A DNA stretch of 64,000 nt from Tretioscincus oriximinensis (Eukaryota; Chordata; Lepidosauria; Squamata; Gymnophthalmidae), in assembly GCA_022410635.1 (NCBI GenBank), contig JAJVDF010000262.1, forward strand, positions 892,809 through 956,808, read 5' to 3'. This document shows, piece after piece, positions 48,090 to 58,149 of this stretch; position 1 is the first letter of the stretch; each line of letters begins with the position of its first letter. A program made the translations under genes and the position numbers. The notes beneath the pieces were generated by a model. It was not told where the DNA came from. It was given only the letters and a program-made list of their open reading frames with translations, and made no database searches.

Positions 48090-48460
48090 TGTTTTAAATT
48101 GCTGTTTTTTTCAATCTGGGAAAACAGATTTGCGAGCATGTCTTTCCTTATCTTTAATCATCCTTGTTTTCCCATTATATTTCCTGGTAATTACGTGACA
48201 TTACTGTGCTTATGTTACTACAATTCCCAGCATTTTCTGCAAGCCTAGAGCCAATGAACGTTTTACAGCTAGCCTCGAACTCTCACGAGATTTTCTATGT
48301 TTGTGCTAGAAGGTTTGTGCTAAGTTGATCACTGAATGTTAGTGATGCCTGACAGGAAATCGGACAAAATGGGGTGGATGGAAGCTCTGAGATCATGGAT
48401 CTTTTTAGCAAGTGAATCATTGAAAGTCCATGACGTAATGGGGAGAATTCAGCTTGATAC
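48090..48460 (+). repeat. Interspersed repeat family E, copy 2
   Basis: ATTTGCGAGCATGT, CAATTCCCAGCATTTTCTGC, GAGCCAATGAACGTTTTACA, CTCACGAGATTTTCTATG and TTTTTAGCAAGTGAATCATTG parallel the copy at 29480. Confidence 0.55.
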
Positions 48461-48996
48461 CACTGATTCAGCAAATGGGCAGATGATTCAGCATCATTTC
48501 AGTACAAATCCTTAGTGAGGATATTAAGGTAGATTGATCAAAATTGCTGTACATAGTCAAAACCACAAACTGTCATTCTTTCACAAGGAGCAATGTCCCC
48601 TTGCTAGAAACTGGTACTTTTGTGGTTTGTGTAGACAGAAGCATACAAGGTTCCTTGGCTGTCTTAGGCAAGAGCTTCCTGTAGTTGCTTGCAAGATTTC
48701 TTGCAAGCTATACTGACGAGAATAAGCAATTCCTAAGCAAGGTAAAAGCAAGCAATATTATTTCTGGAAACAATTTTCTACTACTTTCCCTGTTATATGG
48801 ATAGCCAAGCCCTATTCTAAGCAGATGGATCGCTGACTCTTTCCACACTTGGCAATATTCTGAATTATATATCTGGAATCGGGACCTGGTACCTACATGC
48901 CCCTGTAGTAAGGCAGATTGATCTGGCTGAGCTGCCCTTTGCCCCACCCATTTCAGAGAATTAGGTAAGAACGTCATTTCAGGGAAATTAGACCAT

Positions 48997-49390
48997 GTAC
49001 AAAGAAACGGAACTTAGAAATACTTGGTGAACGTGCAAAAAGGCACCAAGTGTATAAGAGGCGTGGTAATTTTGATAAGCTGTAAAAACCACAGGGCCTG
49101 TGGCGATTCCTGATAGGCTGTAAATACCACTATGCCATATAAGGTAGCCATATAAGGTAGCAATCAGACAAGAGTCTGCCCATACCATGAAAACAGATAA
49201 AAGGTTGCTCTGTCGTTTGGGCGAGGCTCTTCTCAAGACATCTGCATTGGTGTATGAGTTGAGTCCTTTGTTGCAACATCGTAAAATAAAGCGATTATCT
49301 GCGAACCCGATTGTCTGTCGTCTCGTCTACACTGCGTCCGCACGAGCAGCCTATCTTGGGCGCCTCGAGAAGGGAAGGGGCGCCGCTACA
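48997..49390 (+). mobile_element. Probable solo LTR of an endogenous retrovirus-like element
   Basis: It runs from TGTACAAAG to GCGCCGCTACA, so it has TG...CA ends. A TATA-like AGATAAAAGG lies near 49194-49203, and a poly(A) signal AATAAA at 49285-49290 is followed by a GC-richer U5-like end with many CG. A direct repeat, CCATATAAGGTAGC, occurs at about 49134-49160. No matching target duplication was found at these ends, so the left border is uncertain. No viral genes adjoin it. Confidence 0.5.
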
Positions 49391-49429
49391 ATATAGCCTT
49401 TGCTTCATATTCACAATGCTTTTTACTTC

Positions 49430-49830
49430 ATTTAGGCCACCTCCCTGCCACTGTTAAATCCCATAATTGTTTCAAAACTATAATAGGTCCATTTGTATGT
49501 ATCTGTAGAGATTCGTGTTGAACCGGCAAAAAAAAATCGTTCTCATTAAAGGCTGCTTCCCCATGAGGTTTTCCTGTACCTGGAAGTCAATACTTTTGCA
49601 TGTCAGCTTGCAGTTCTGCATTGTCCCTGCTGGTATCGTCTCATGGTAGCCTGCCTTCTCCCAGTACTGAGTGATATATGAAGGCTTAAGAGCAGAATGT
49701 AGCAATGTCTGAAAAAAATCTATAGTCCTTTTTTGCGAGTGGATGACTGAAAGTCTGTTACTTTCTTCATGATGTAAGAACCACTGCAGTAGGAAAACCT
49801 CGTGGGGAGGCAGCCTTAATGTATTAAGTT
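49430..49830 (+). repeat. Interspersed repeat family E, copy 3
   Basis: Blocks in common with copies 1 and 2: CTTTTTTGCGAGTGGATGAC, TGAAAGTCTGTTA, CTTCATGATGTAAGAACCAC, GTAGGAAAACCTCGTGGGGA and GGCAGCCTTA. Confidence 0.5.
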
Positions 49831-50029
49831 ACAATTGACAATTGCATACTCCTTTAATTTCTGAGATTGATAAATTGTTTTTATGTTTTTACATTATCTG
49901 TGTTTGTTAATATGATTTGTTTTTATATTTGTAATATTCATCATTCTACCCACCTTCATGAAGACTATGAAGTTGAAATGCATTGACTCTTGATTTAAAT
50001 TGGTATTTATTCAGTGTATTCAGTGGACT

Positions 50030-50539
50030 TGTCATGCCCCCAGAGACCTCTATTAATCCCCTCTTTATTTTATCCAGCTATCCCTATAGTTTAGAGTGGG
50101 ACTTAGTTGTTTCTGTATAGTTATTTTGGGAGGGAACCCTATTTAGACCCTATCCCTTTAAGAATTCTGAAGGGAGGTCCTTAATTTCAGTTATATTTCC
50201 TCCCCTTCCCAGTTAAGTTTCATTTTGGATGTAGCAGAGCTGGAGAAGAGCAAGCTTCAAACATCAATGTGGTGAAACAAACTCTTAAAGAAGTCAATGT
50301 GGTGAAAGAAACTCTTAAAGTAGAAGTCAAAGTTGTGAAGGAAACACTCAAAGAAAGAAGAACTCCAAGAAACCCAAAAGAGCAAGTATTTAAAAAGGAC
50401 TTGGGAAGGAACAGTTTTCTACCTTTATTTTTACATTTTAAAATAAACCTTTTTTGTTTGAATGACTCTGAGAGTTTTACCTTCTGTCCCTGGAAAGCAA
50501 ATGACACCCAAATACAGAAGTAGCTTGTGGGGCAGAACA
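50030..50539 (+). mobile_element. Solo LTR with perfect 5-bp target duplication
   Basis: The ends TGTCATGCCCC and GGGGCAGAACA are imperfect inverted repeats of the TG...CA type. They are flanked by GGACT at 50025-50029 and again at 50540-50544. A poly(A) signal, AATAAA (50442-50447), puts about 90 bases of U5 after it. The 510-base size, the 5-bp duplication and the absence of internal genes fit a retroviral or Gypsy-type LTR left by recombination. It contains a 30-base minisatellite at 50264-50357. Confidence 0.8.
50264..50357 (+). repeat. Three-unit minisatellite in coding phase inside the LTR
   Basis: Units of 30, 33 and 31 bases built on TCAATGTGGTGAAAGAAACT followed by CTTAAAG. Read from 50269, the repeats give VKQTLKE, VNVVKETLK and VEVKVVKETLKE without a stop, continuing open to 50521. 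Confidence 0.8.
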
Positions 50540-50596
50540 GGACTGTTTGGACTTTTGGATCTCCAGAAGCATTATCATAAGGCCCTAGATGATCTT

Positions 50597-50870
50597 ATAG
50601 AATCATAGAATCATAGAGTCGGAAGGGACCTCCAGGGTCATCGGGTCCAACCCCCTGCTCGATGCACGATTCATATCCCAGACAGATGACAGTAGTCTCT
50701 GTTTGAAAACTTCCAGGGAAGGCGAACTCACCACCCCCTGTGGNAAACTGTTATCACCCTGACTATTGGAAAGTTTTTTCTGATATCTAATCTAAATCTA
50801 CTCCCTTGCAGTTTCATTCCATTGTTTCTAGTCCTTCCATGTGCTAATGAGAACAATGTTGATCCCTTCC
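50597..50870 (-). mobile_element. CR1 LINE 3' end, antisense
   Basis: Begins ATAGAATCATAGAATCATAG, the complement of the classic CR1 8-mer tail, then GGAAGGGACCTCCAGGGTCA and TCCAACCCCCTGCTC, and further on CATTGTTTCTAGTCCTTCCA. The last part is the same region found at 56361-56512. Confidence 0.9.
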
Positions 50871-51744
50871 ATTCAGCAGATAGACTTTGGGGAAGCCAGG
50901 CGGTTATTTCAACTTTTTATGTTGATTATTTTACATATAATGATGTTCAGATTTTTTTTATGCCTGAATTGTCTATTTGGATTTTTTTTTATCCTTGTCA
51001 TGAGTATCCTGTGTAGCCTTTAATCATGCATCCTGACCCATGATAGGCCAGTGGCAGAGACCAAGGACCATTCACTTTGTAGATGATCCATCATAACCCA
51101 GCTTTAATGACCTGGCAAATGATAAATGCAGGCATTTCATTAGTACCTATTAGGTCTCCAACTGAAGATTCTGTTTAACATTTTGGATGAGAAACCTAAA
51201 TGTAAATAAGCAACCTATGGCCAAGTATAAAAAGATATGACTTTTGGGAGAGGGGAGGAATTTCTATATGCCTTCGTGTGTAGCATTTTGTCCATACACT
51301 ATCATGCTGCTTTGATGAGTCACTCCCTACAAATTCATCATTGAAAAATTTATATTAAATGGTTCCTCTTTCTTTATAATGAAATGGCAGAGTTTTTTTA
51401 ATTTAAAAATGACTTTTGATTACTCTCAACACCTTCTTAGCATTTACAAAGAATCTAAATAAATCCATTAACCTTGTATTAATTATATAAGACCACCATT
51501 TCCTTCATGAAAAGAGGAAAAGAGCATTCTGAGTCTTTTCTGCTCTGAATCACTCTGATTTATTGATCCAGTCTGCAGCAAGCAGGGAAAACTTTTCTAT
51601 TTTGTACATGCTTGCTGATCCATCCTTCACCCTCTGTTTTAATCTGCTCTTTTAATGGATGAGATAGTAAACAACTCTTGGAATAGATGGATGGTTATTT
51701 GGGATGCCTTCAGTTTATCATGATATTGCAGCGGTTCTTTTGCT
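50871..51744. other. Unassigned
   Basis: AT-rich, nothing recognised. Confidence 0.35.
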
Positions 51745-51955
51745 AGAAGAAAAAAGAACTGGGTTCTTATACCCCGCTTTTCTCACCTTTCAAAGAGACT
51801 CAAAGCGCCCGAAGGCTCACATTCTATCTTCCCCACCAGGCTGTGGTGGTTCCCATGTATCTACTTGCAGTCAGTTGCAATTTCTTGCAATTCATACTTT
51901 CGAATTGCTGGGTTGGCTAGAACTGGGTTGCTAGCCCCCTGGTTGGCTGAAACAA
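51745..51955 (-). mobile_element. tRNA-derived SINE (family of 7704), antisense
   Basis: AAGAACTGGGTTCTTATACC, CGCTTTTCTCACCTTTCAAAG, CTTCCCCACCAGGCTGTGGT and CTTTCGAATTGCTGGGTTGG. The tRNA head is lost. Confidence 0.8.
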
Positions 51956-52204
51956 GTAATTGATAAGGACTGGCTACTTATAACTCTTCTTATTGTGGTT
52001 TAAGTGCTTATCTAATGCAGGAATTATCAACTCAAAGCTCAGGGATATGGGGCATTTTTTCAGTCTTACTGAGTTGGTTTTGCTATGCACAACCAAATAG
52101 GATGAAAAACAGTTTGGTGCAAAGAAACTTACCAAATTCCATTTCCCAGACATTTGTTGGGAATCNCTCTCATGGGTCTAATAGTTTTCATCTTTTCTAA
52201 CTGA

Positions 52205-52910
52205 TAACTTTATCTGCCATAAGGTGGAAGAAAAAACAAGGGGATCAGTTATCCTGGATCTAATTCTGACCAACAAGAATGTTTCAAGTGGGGTACCACA
52301 GGGTCTGGTCCTGGGTCCAGTGCTACTTAACGTATTTATTAATGACCTAGATAAGAAAACTGAAGAGAAACTTACCAAATTTTCTGATGACCCAAAGTTA
52401 GGAGGGGTTGCTAATACTAAACATGATAGAGAAAGGATTCAAAACGTTCTAGACAAGCTGGAATAATGAGAGAAATGCAGGATCCTATATCTGGACAAAA
52501 AAAAAATGAAAACAGCACATATAGAATGGGAGGAATATGTCTGACCTGCAGCACAGGTGAAAAGGATCTGGCTGTACTGGTAGATCACNAACATGAGTCA
52601 ACAGTATGAAGCAAACACAGTCCTGGGATGGATTAAGATGAACATAGAATCTCAATTATGTAAAGTAATTATTCCTCTCTACAGTACTTTTGTAAGATCA
52701 CACTTAAAATAGTGTGTTCAATTCCAAGGGTCCCAATTTAAAAAGGAAATTGATAAACTAGAGCAAGTTCAAAAGAGAGTTACAAGGATGGTGAGTGGTC
52801 TGGAAAGCATGTTCTATGAGGAACGATTAAAGGATCTAGGGATGTTTAATCTGCAAAAGAGAAGACTGAGAGGAGACCTGACAGCTGTCTGAAGGGCTGT
52901 CACAGAGCAG
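52205..52910 (+). mobile_element. CR1 LINE, reverse transcriptase fragment (left half)
   Basis: 52224-52466 codes SSGVPQGLVLGPVLLNVFIN, DLDKKTEEKLTKFSDDPKLG, which are the CR1 reverse transcriptase motifs SGVPQGS.LGP and (A)DDTKLGG; the first residue of the catalytic pair context is altered. Later parts read VRSHLK.CVQFQGSQFKKEI, DKLEQVQKRVTRMVSGLES and LQKRRLRGDLTAV in shifted frames. It breaks off at TCACAGAGCAG, and its continuation is found at 56361, beyond a DIRS-like insertion. Confidence 0.85.
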
Positions 52911-52961
52911 CGGGATATGAACACCGGTACTTACCTGAGGTGGTGTTAAAGATGACGGAGA

Positions 52962-53077
52962 GGGAAGGGATNTCAGACAATGGATTAATCCATGAGACCC
53001 CCCCTGCAGGAAGCATCAGAATGGACTATTCCTACCCACAAACCCCCTGTGATAAGGATAGAGCCCCAGTATTCTGG
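52962..53077 (+). repeat. Inverted terminal repeat of the DIRS-like element, left
   Basis: GGGAAGGGATNTCAGACAAT, CTGCAGGAAGC, CCTACCCACAAACCCCCTGT and GATAGAGCCCCAGT match the complement of 56229-56342 with few changes. Confidence 0.8.
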
Positions 53078-53299
53078 AGCCAAGAGTAGGTAGGAGATAG
53101 ATTTGCAAATACCTTTACCCAAAGAGAAAAAAAACAAACAAGATGCAGTGAAAAAGCTCAAGTTGAATGGAATGGAGGCCAGTTCTAAAGAGTATCCAGA
53201 GGAAACCACACTCTGGACCCAGGGATCCACATCTGAGGAGGACCAGGCATGGGCAAAAGATGCCAGCCTGCCTCCTACCAGCTCCAGTCAATCTCTCTT

Positions 53300-54889
53300 T
53301 TAAGACCGAAAAGGTTGACCCCATCCCCTTGAGGGGTGTTGTTTGGGAGGCTGTCCCTGAGCTCTTGATCTATTCCAGTTGGGCCTATATCCTGGGGAGT
53401 AAGGTCGCTGATACGGGTTGGAGGGGAAGTACGGTCTGGAAAAGCCGTAGTTCCTCCTAGGGGAAGAAAACTTCTTATCCCTACCGCTTTTGGAAGATGA
53501 AGAATGAGGCGCTGGGCAGGAAGGCATCACCTTCTTCCCTCGAGCCTCCACTAGGATATCCTTGAGCACATCCTCTCCAAAGAGAAGACCGCCTATGAAT
53601 GAGGAGGCCGCCAGGTTGGCCCATGAGGTAGAGTCCACATTCCAAAATTTGAGCCAGAGGGCTCTCCTGGCGGCGACGTTGTAGACCATGGCTCTGGGAC
53701 CCAGTAGAAGAGTATCAAAGGCGGCGTCGGCCAAGAAGGCTAGAACCTTGCTTATATATTGCAACGGTCTAGAGGCTTGACCGGGAAGGACGCCTGTCGC
53801 AAGGAGGACGTCCGACCATTTAAGACCAGCCCTCGCAAAGAGGGAGAGATAGGAACACGATTTTGTAATCAGGGCCTCAGTCACATACTCCCGTTTAAGC
53901 ATGGTCTCTAGCTTTTTGTCCTGTTCTTTGAGCAGGGTTGTTCCCCGGCTTGGGGGCCACACACTGGGAAACCAGCGTGGAGACCAGGGCATCCACTAGG
54001 GGGACTTTCCACAAGTCTGGTTCCCCCATGTCTCCAGAAAAGAAATGTCGCAGAGTAGGTGGGATTTTTGCCGCACGATTCAGGGTTTCCCACTCCTTTA
54101 GCACCTCCCTCTGAAAGGACTTTAGGAAGGGTGCCGAAGGTGGAGACTGAACAGGTGATAGCATCAAGTTGGTAAGTTCCTCAGCCAAGTCGTCTGGAAG
54201 AGACTGGATAGGCTTCATGTTAAGAGAGGGCAACATTTTAGCCAAAAGTTTAGGGAACTCTTCCAGAGGAAAAAGGCATGGTACCGCTACCTGCCAAGCT
54301 ACTGGTGGATCTGATGCAGAGGCGCCTTCATGATCTTCGGCAAAAAGGTCAGAGAAGGCATCAAAGAGCTGTGGCTCAGGTGAAGGCTCCCTGGGACAAC
54401 CCAGGAAAACATCATCCTCGCTGGACAGCCCCGGGTCAAACTCGGAGAATCCCCGCCGTGGAANGAGGCGAGGGCGGGAATTCCTCCAGCTCAGACAGGG
54501 TCCGAAGGTGCTTCCTCTTGCACAACGCCTTCCTCGGCGCTGCGAGGCTGGGAGTTGCCAGAATTGGTGAGAGACGGGGCTCCTCCGCTGGGGAGCGTTG
54601 GCGCTTGCCAGTCTCCCTGCACTTGTGCTTGGAAGCCGTTCTGTCAATGCGGGCCGGTTTTGGCGCTCTCTTTTCCCTAGTGCGTCGGTGGGCAGATGGG
54701 ATGGGGCTTTTCCTGTGCGGTCCCGCGGTGGGGACTCACCCTGAGCACTGGGTGAGCGCGGGCGCTGTTGCCTGCTGGAGGGGCGCCCCCTGTCTGACGC
54801 TGAGTCCTCGGCAGAGTCGGACTGGGAAATATCATGGAGCAGAGTGATCAGGGGCTGAGGAGTTTGACCGGCCACAGACTGGCACTTTC
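53300..54889 (-). pseudogene. DIRS-type gag, central and C-terminal part (frameshifted)
   Basis: The minus strand first reads MAGQTPQPLITLLHDISQSD and a Ser/Pro/Arg-rich region to about 53945. It then shifts frame to YVTEALITKSCSYLSLFARA, AARRALWLKFWNVDSTSWAN and LAASSFIGGLLFGEDVLKDI. The tail is rich in Arg, Tyr, Pro and Phe (PYQRPYSPGYRPNWNRS). The block LWLK.W..D..S...L....F.G..LFG..L..I is what I know from the gag of DIRS retrotransposons, and the basic aromatic tail probably binds nucleic acid. At least one frameshift and one masked base make it non-functional. The protein would be cytoplasmic or nucleoprotein-associated in a live element. Confidence 0.75.
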
Positions 54890-55426
54890 GTCAACTCATT
54901 GTTAGATAGGTTGAAAGTATTACGAATATCAGTCTACCAGATACAGATGAATGGTGGTTGTTTGGCATATCAGATCCTTTCAGACCACAGGTGGAAGATG
55001 AAATGCTTATTGACTATGCTATGCTGGCAGGTNACCTTGTGATAGCCAGAGATTGGAAGGATCAAAATAAATGGACTATAGATCTATGGTGGAATTATAT
55101 CACAGAGTTTATTTTATTTGATGTTCTATGCGAAAATAGATTACAAGCTATTGGACTTCGATCAAACCCTCATTGGACTATAAAATGGCAAAAGCTCATT
55201 GCCTTCGCGGGTTCTACAGACTCGCATCTCTTGTTAAACGAAACACTCCTGATGATCCTGGAGCAAAGACTGATAATTTGAATCTATACTCCATGTTTCG
55301 GTTGTGGGAGGTGGGAGGGGAGGTAGGGGTATCCGAGTTGTTATGTATGTCTTGGTGTAATGTGTTTTCTTTTTGATGTTATTTTGTGTATGGTTTTGTC
55401 ATAATAAATACCAAAAAAACAACAAC
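54890..55426 (+). mobile_element. L1 LINE 3' end inserted into the DIRS-like element
   Basis: 54940-55200 codes DEWLFGISDPFRPQVEDEML, IDYAMLAGXLVIARDWKDQN and KWTIDLWWNYITEFILFDVL, the C-terminal end of an L1 ORF2. It is followed by a short 3' UTR (GTTATTTTGTGTATGGTTTT) and an A-rich tail, CCAAAAAAACAACAAC. It is strongly 5'-truncated. No target duplication was readable. Confidence 0.75.
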
Positions 55427-55840
55427 CCTCAAGCATGCCTTCCATCACCTGCCGCAGGCTGTCTATCTCAGACGGTGGTGAGTCCCTGCCCGGCATCTTG
55501 GAAGATGGTGGCATACTCGGGATCCTCCCCATCTGTTACGTGGAGTCACGCTCCTGCACGTCACTGGATGGGGCATGGTGAGGCGTCGCCGATGCTCCCT
55601 GAGGCAGCTTACGGGAGGACTCAATGGCGACCTCAGCTGGAGGCGTGGTTTAAGTTTTTGAAGAATGCTTCGAGCGCTGTTTTGCACGGGCTGGCGCCTG
55701 CGCAGGAGGTGCAATGGATGAGGCAGCTGTTTTCGGTGTGGCCGATTCCTTCGATTTATTAGATTTAGGGGGTGCCGAGCCCTGTTCGGCGTTGGACTCC
55801 ATAGGCAAAGCAGTAGCTCGAGTGCAAGGGGGCACGGAGC
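55427..55840 (-). pseudogene. DIRS-type gag, N-terminal part (broken)
   Basis: Upstream of the L1 insertion the minus strand reads MPPCTRATALPMESNAEQGS and PAQAPARAKQRSKHSSKT with a stop. In another frame it reads MPPSSKMPGRDSPPSEIDSL and RQVMEGMLEG, which should have continued into the gag segment at 54889. Low-complexity Ser/Pro/Ala composition resembles the start of DIRS gag. Assignment rests on position. Confidence 0.5.
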
Positions 55841-56228
55841 TGACTGCTGGAACCTGTTATAAAGCACACACCCAGCAAAGGGAGTGCTTCAGATGTCCCC
55901 ACGCTGAGGCGTTGTTGGTTGGATTGGATACAGGGGGCTAGCGACCCAGAAGGGAGGCGGGACACCCCTAATAATCTGTCCACAAACTGTTGAAAGGCCG
56001 ATAGTTCCAAGGGAGTGGGAGGGCGAGCTCAGAACTCCCAGGGGCCGGGATCCAAGGTCCGTAGATTGGCAGAGCGGCCTGATCAACAGTGGACGACTGC
56101 AGGCAGAGGGTCCTACCACGTCGGAAGAGTGAGGGGCACTGGACTCACCCACACCCAGATATTCAAAGTCCATAGGATAGAGAAATCAGACAACGGGTCA
56201 AGGAGATTGTCATTCCTGCACGAAGCGA

Positions 56229-56342
56229 CAGAAGACTGGGGCTCTATCCCTGTCACAGGGGGTTTGTGGGTAGGAATATTCCATTCTGTAGCTTCCTGCA
56301 GGGGGGTCTCATGAATTAACCCATTGTCTGACATCCCTTCCC
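56229..56342 (-). repeat. Inverted terminal repeat of the DIRS-like element, right
   Basis: Complement of 52962-53077: ACTGGGGCTCTATCCCTGTC, ACAGGGGGTTTGTGGGTAGG, GCTTCCTGCAGGGGGGTCTC and CATTGTCTGACATCCCTTCC. Confidence 0.8.
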
Positions 56343-56360
56343 GGTTCCACCCTCTGTGAA

Positions 56361-56512
56361 CAGCATTGTTCTCATTGGCACATGGAAGGACTAGAAACAA
56401 TGGAATGAAACTACAAGGGAGTAGTTTTAGATTATATATCAAAAAAAGCTTTCTAACAGTCAGGGTGATAAACCAGTGGAACAGTTTGCCACAGAAGGTG
56501 TGANTTTGCCTC
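56361..56512 (+). mobile_element. CR1 LINE (right half, continuation of 52205-52910)
   Basis: ATTGTTCTCATTGGCACATG, AGAAACAATGGAATGAAACT, ACAAGGGAGTAGTTTTAGAT and CCAGTGGAACAGTTTGCCAC are the segment that follows the GCTGTCACAGAG block in reptile CR1 elements. The same segment is present in reverse at 50830-50870. Confidence 0.8.
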
Positions 56513-57249
56513 TGTGACCACTCTGTCACTGTGACCACTCTGATCAAATTTTATCAATTTACAACATACCACCATCTTGGAGAGAGGTGATTGACTAGCG
56601 CTATCTGTAATAGGGGCAGCTTGTATGATAATGCTTGCCTGACAATTTGTGATTGATGAGAACTTGCCAATGAAAGTTAAGAGGCAGGGTTGGCAATTAT
56701 GGGAGTATAAAAGCAGGGGTGTAGCGATTATTCTTCCATTGTTTGCAGACACCCGACCCTGCAGGATTGCTCCTTTTTCCTTTCTGTAACCCTTCATTAT
56801 CAATCTGGGTATAGTTTTATAGTTGCTAAGGGGGGGGGTACCCTCCATTTATTGACAGTGGGGACTGGACCCTAGACTACAGATGATCTCTGGACTTTGT
56901 CATACTGATCGTTCGTCTGTTTTGCCTGATTATTCCACAGGACAAGGATTTGGAAAACTTTGTTTTTTGTTACTATTAAGACTTAGCAGTACTAGAACCC
57001 CATATACTAGTGTGAGAGAATTACATCAGAATTCCGAGACTGTTAGGCCAATGTATCTGCTGCGCTGTGGGAATGGGGCGGGGTACTGCATCCCATTGTG
57101 AGGTGACACACCCTTGGTTTCCATTGTGACATGTTCCCTTGCAGAATGACTTCTCAAGTCCTTGGGGAGAAAAGGTCTTTGTGGGTTCAAGAAAGGAGTG
57201 GAGAGGAGACTGTAGGCGTGAATGGAACAGAAGATAATAATAACAATGA
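56513..57249. other. Unassigned, contains a TATA-box promoter-like site
   Basis: GGGAGTATAAAAGCAGGGG at 56701-56719 is a strong TATA box (56706-56713) with a G-rich flank. TCCATTGTTTGCAGACACCC lies about 30 bases downstream. It may be part of an LTR or LINE 5' end, but no ends or repeats could be defined. The rest is unassigned. Confidence 0.35.
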
Positions 57250-58110
57250 GCACATGTTTAAAGGATAAGTGTACTAGAGCTTTCCAGAAGTAAAACTTTG
57301 ATAGATATATTTACCAGGTCAAATTCTAGTTGATATCTGGTTGGAAAATGTCCAATCTTCAGCACTAGAAACAGGCTGGTCTGTGAAATCCCCACTTGTC
57401 CCATCATCTTATAAATCGACTGGGTAAGCAGCTGCTTCATCCATATTTACAAACCTTTCGTTGTTTTATTCCTCGCTTCTAAAATAACCAGGACACCTGG
57501 CTTCAACAAAGAGTCTTCCACCAGGATTACTCCAGTGTCATTTAATTGTTTTATGATCTGTAGATTCAGTATTTCATGGTTGTATTGATTTCTTGTATTG
57601 ATATCATATTTCTATACTCTTCATCATCTTCTTTTCCCATTTCCTCCCAAGAAAATATTCCCACTCTAATTTCCCTTTCCAAAAATTTATCTTGTGTTCT
57701 GCAATAACGGTAAAGCCCCTAACCCATTCAGTTCTCTTTCTATTCTTACCCATTTTTTTCTCTATCCTATATTCCATATCTAATGAATTTGCTATATTGT
57801 ACGCATCATAATAACATTCAATTTTTGGTAACCCCCAGCTACCTTCTTCCTAATTTCCTTTTTTTCATGATTTACCGCTAATATTGCAGTCTTTATATAT
57901 ATTTATACACCTTCCTTTAACAAAGCCACACTGATCCCCCTCTCTTAAGTTTGGTAATAACGTCACCAATCTTGTTGCCAACATTTTCATTAATCCTGAT
58001 TGCATAAGGATATTGGGGGCTATGAGCCTACCAAATCTGGGTCTTTATTTAGTTTCAAAATTGTTAAAACTTTTCAGTACTAGGTCATCTGTCCAAACTT
58101 TATTAAATAT
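57250..58110 (-). mobile_element. L1 LINE ORF2 fragment, antisense
   Basis: On the minus strand 58050-57900 reads APNILMQSGLMKMLATRLVT, LLPNLREGDQCGFVKGRCIN, which matches the L1 reverse transcriptase block N..LKILA.RL...LP.LI..DQ.GFVKGR. Downstream is GLPKIECYYDAYNIANSLDM, a much later ORF2 region. About 1-1.5 kb of ORF2 must therefore be deleted between them. Many stops; inactive. Confidence 0.7.
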
Positions 58111-58149
58111 CATTTTTAAGTGGGGGACTAACTGAAGCTGGAAGGGTTT

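Larger units (their letters stand above)
52911..56360 (-). mobile_element. DIRS-like retroelement, gag only, with inverted terminal repeats
   Basis: About 3.4 kb inserted into a CR1 LINE. Inverted repeats at 52962-53077 and 56229-56342 bracket a broken DIRS-type gag on the minus strand. There is no space or signal for reverse transcriptase, RNase H, methyltransferase or tyrosine recombinase between the end of gag (53300) and the 3' repeat. An L1 3' fragment (54890-55426, + strand) interrupts the 5' part of gag. Host CR1 sequence ends ..GAGCAG on the left and resumes CAGCATTGTTC on the right, with no multi-base duplication. That fits tyrosine-recombinase elements, which make none. Confidence 0.7.

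Noticed and set aside
50269..50523. 84-codon frame with repeated VVKETLKE as a possible gene
   Set aside because: It lies fully inside a solo LTR, crosses its poly(A) signal and is explained by a three-unit minisatellite. Kept only as a finding.
54278..54847. A 189-codon + strand frame
   Set aside because: It is the antisense shadow of the DIRS gag, whose minus-strand reading has the recognisable motifs.
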